Source of the DNA: Bacteroidales bacterium
Lineage (GTDB): Bacteria; Bacteroidota; Bacteroidia; Bacteroidales; Muribaculaceae
DNA: 64,000 nt
Direction: 5' to 3'
Assembly: GCA_004557825.1 (NCBI GenBank)
Contig: SFFL01000010.1
Location: 1 to 64,000, forward strand
The notes under the pieces are model-generated. The model was not told where the DNA came from. It did no database searches and saw nothing but the letters and a program-made list of their open reading frames with translations. Shown piece after piece: positions 62,043 to 64,000 of the stretch; the first letter of the stretch is position 1, and each line of letters starts with the position of its first letter. Made by a program: the position numbers and the translations under genes.

Positions 62043-64000
62043 ATGTTCGTTCATCTACACGTACACTCGCAATACTCCGTGCTCGACGGCCAGGCATCGA
62101 TTTCCGCGCTGGTCAAGAAAGCTATGGCCGACGGTATGCCGGGCATAGCCCTCACCGACCACGGCAATATGTATGGCATCAAGGAATTCTTCAATCTCGT
62201 CAAAGGCATCAACAGCAAGATCGAGGATGAGTCGAAGAAATTCAAGCCCATTTTCGGTTGCGAGGTGTATGTGGCCCGCAAATCGCTTGAAGACCACACC
62301 GATAAGTCGGACAAGGGTCAGCACCTGATTCTACTGGCCAAGAACGCCACCGGCTACCACAATCTGGTGAAAATCGTGTCAAGAGCATGGACCGACGGTT
62401 TCTATTTCCGCGCCCGCACCGACCACGACGACATAAAGGCTCACGCCGAAGGGCTGATTTGCTGTTCGGCCTGCCTGGGCGGCGAAATTCCCAAACTCAT
62501 CACCGCCGGCGACATCGAAGGCGCCGAGAAGGCCGTGATGTGGTTTAAGGAGGTATTCGGCGACGACTACTATCTGGAGCTGCAGCGCCATAAAGCCACC
62601 GTGGAGCGCGCCAACCACGACACCTACCCCCTGCAGCAGGAGGTGAACAAGGAGCTGATACGTATGTCGAAGAAATTCGGCATCAAGCTTGTGGCCACCA
62701 ACGATGTGCACTTCGTCAACGAGGACGACGCCGAGGCTCACGAACGCCTCATCTGCGTGGCTACCAACAAGAAAATCTCCGACGAAAACCGTATGCTCTA
62801 CTCCAAGCAGGAGTGGCTGAAAACCACAGCCGAGATGCAGGAGGTGTTCGCCGACATTCCCGAAGCGCTCGACAATACCCTCGAGGTGCTCAACAAAATC
62901 GAGTTCTACGACATCGACCATCCGCCCATTATGCCCTTCTTCGCCATCCCGAAAGAATTCGGCACCGAGGAGGAGTACCGTTCCCGCATCACCGAGGAGG
63001 ACCTCTTCAACGAGTTCACCCGCGACGAGAACGGCAATGAGGTGATGAGCCGCGAGGATGCCGAAAAGAAAATCAAAAAGCTTGGCGGCTACGACAAGCT
63101 ATACCGCATAAAATTCGAGGCCGACTATCTGGCCAAACTGGCCTATGAGGGCGCCGAAAAGCGCTACGGCTCTCCCCTGCCCGACGACATACGCGAGCGT
63201 ATGAAGTTTGAGCTGCACATTATGAAGACGATGGGCTTCCCCGGCTACTTCCTCATCGTGCAGGACTTCATCAACCAGTCGCGCGAGAAGCTGGGCGTGT
63301 CGGTCGGCCCGGGCCGTGGCTCGGCCGCCGGTTCATGCGTGGCCTACTGCCTGGGCATCACGCAGATCGACCCCGTGAAGTACGATCTGCTGTTCGAACG
63401 TTTCCTCAACCCCGACCGTATCTCGCTGCCAGATATCGACGTAGACTTCGATGATGACGGCCGCGCGCGTGTGCTGAAATATGTCACCGAGAAATATGGT
63501 GCCGACAAGGTGGCCCACATCATCACCTACGGCACAATGGCCGCCAAATCGGCTATCAAGGATGTGGCCCGTGTGGAGGGGCTTCCCATTCCGGAGAGCG
63601 ACCGCCTCACCAAACTCATCCCCGACCACATGCCGGAGGTCGACGGCAAGGAGCTGAAGCCCACGCTGGCCAACTGCTACAATTATCTGCCCGACTTCAA
63701 GAATGAGCTGACGATGGGCGACCCGATGGTGCAGCAGACACTGAAATTCGCCGGCAAGCTCGAAGGCAATGTGCGCAACACCGGCGTACACGCCTGCGGT
63801 GTGATTATCTGCCGCGACGCAATCTCCGACTGGGTGCCCGTGGCCACCGCCGATGACAAAATTGAGGGCAAACTGCTTGTCACTCAGTATGAAGGACGCG
63901 TAATCGAGGAGACCGGCCTTATCAAGATGGACTTCCTGGGTCTGAAGACCCTCTCCATTATTATGGATGCGGTGCAAAACATCAAGCTCACCCGTGGGTT
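62043..64000 (+). CDS. dnaE: DNA polymerase III subunit alpha, 5' part
   Basis: DnaE is the replicative polymerase. About 652 codons are present and the frame is open at the right edge. The PHP domain starts MFVHLHVHSQYSVLDGQASI, with ALTDHGNMYG and VATNDVHFVNEDDAEAHERL following. The polymerase core begins with MGFPGYFLIVQDFINQSREK and VGPGRGSAAGSCVAYCLGI, and the catalytic Asp pair lies in LPDIDVDFDDDGR near residue 463. The most C-terminal visible part is EETGLIKMDFLGLKTLSII. The stop lies outside the window, so the C-terminal domains cannot be judged. It follows tsaB by about 37 bp. Confidence 0.98.
   Translation, partial: MFVHLHVHSQYSVLDGQASISALVKKAMADGMPGIALTDHGNMYGIKEFFNLVKGINSKIEDESKKFKPIFGCEVYVARKSLEDHTDKSDKGQHLILLAKNATGYHNLVKIVSRAWTDGFYFRARTDHDDIKAHAEGLICCSACLGGEIPKLITAGDIEGAEKAVMWFKEVFGDDYYLELQRHKATVERANHDTYPLQQEVNKELIRMSKKFGIKLVATNDVHFVNEDDAEAHERLICVATNKKISDENRMLYSKQEWLKTTAEMQEVFADIPEALDNTLEVLNKIEFYDIDHPPIMPFFAIPKEFGTEEEYRSRITEEDLFNEFTRDENGNEVMSREDAEKKIKKLGGYDKLYRIKFEADYLAKLAYEGAEKRYGSPLPDDIRERMKFELHIMKTMGFPGYFLIVQDFINQSREKLGVSVGPGRGSAAGSCVAYCLGITQIDPVKYDLLFERFLNPDRISLPDIDVDFDDDGRARVLKYVTEKYGADKVAHIITYGTMAAKSAIKDVARVEGLPIPESDRLTKLIPDHMPEVDGKELKPTLANCYNYLPDFKNELTMGDPMVQQTLKFAGKLEGNVRNTGVHACGVIICRDAISDWVPVATADDKIEGKLLVTQYEGRVIEETGLIKMDFLGLKTLSIIMDAVQNIKLTRG

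Overview
The window looks like a chromosomal segment of a Gram-negative Bacteroidales bacterium, most likely Muribaculaceae-like; the family assignment is inference. The supporting observations are: Bacteroidota-type -7 promoter elements (TAnnTTTG) in front of many genes, type IX secretion genes (PorZ and PorV), a very large LptD, a fused str-S10-spc-alpha ribosomal protein operon without tuf or adk, and several Bacteroidota-specific families (DUF4286, DUF5063, TIGR02757). Coding sequence is GC-rich, which creates many long antisense open frames; these are left out. I saw no rRNA, tRNA or CRISPR array.

Layout. 1-6.3 kb (minus strand): S1/P1 nuclease, pyrH-frr, then a radical SAM protein, an S66 LD-carboxypeptidase, a family 2 glycosyltransferase, a DUF4286 protein and ruvC. 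6.4-9.2 kb (plus): argS and a Bax-inhibitor-1 membrane protein with a sigma-54-like promoter and a strong terminator. 9.2-11.1 kb: an accessory scar with a truncated type III DNA methyltransferase and degraded sequence. 11.1-16.4 kb (plus): rdgB, porZ, an unrecognised gene translationally coupled to porZ, porV and ispF. 16.4-17.1 kb: an IS66 transposase remnant and short inverted repeats.

17.2-37.3 kb (minus): one long run from rpsL through rpsG, fusA and rpsJ to rpoA and rplQ, including secY, map, infA, and two small genes, rpmD and rpmJ. It is interrupted by unusually long GC-rich spacers, the largest (about 715 bp) between rplE and rpsN.

37.4-50.0 kb: dnaX, a DUF2007 protein, lptD, a thioredoxin / C39-like-VKOR / small-protein cassette, an AraC regulator coupled to an eight-helix membrane protein, tadA, glgB and a TIGR02757 protein. 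50.0-50.8 kb is a repeat-rich intergenic region. 50.8-61.2 kb (mostly minus): a metallophosphoesterase, a Sua5/YrdC protein, a SUI1 protein, two lipoproteins, recO, ligA, a DUF5063 protein, nadD, gmk, a GH53 galactanase and yicC. 61.2-64.0 kb (plus): tsaB and the start of dnaE, which runs off the right edge.

Most of the window is conserved housekeeping. The parts worth a second look are the PorZ-PorV interval, the VKOR cassette, the sigma-54 site at the Bax-inhibitor gene, the long spacer inside the ribosomal operon, and several families of short intergenic repeats.
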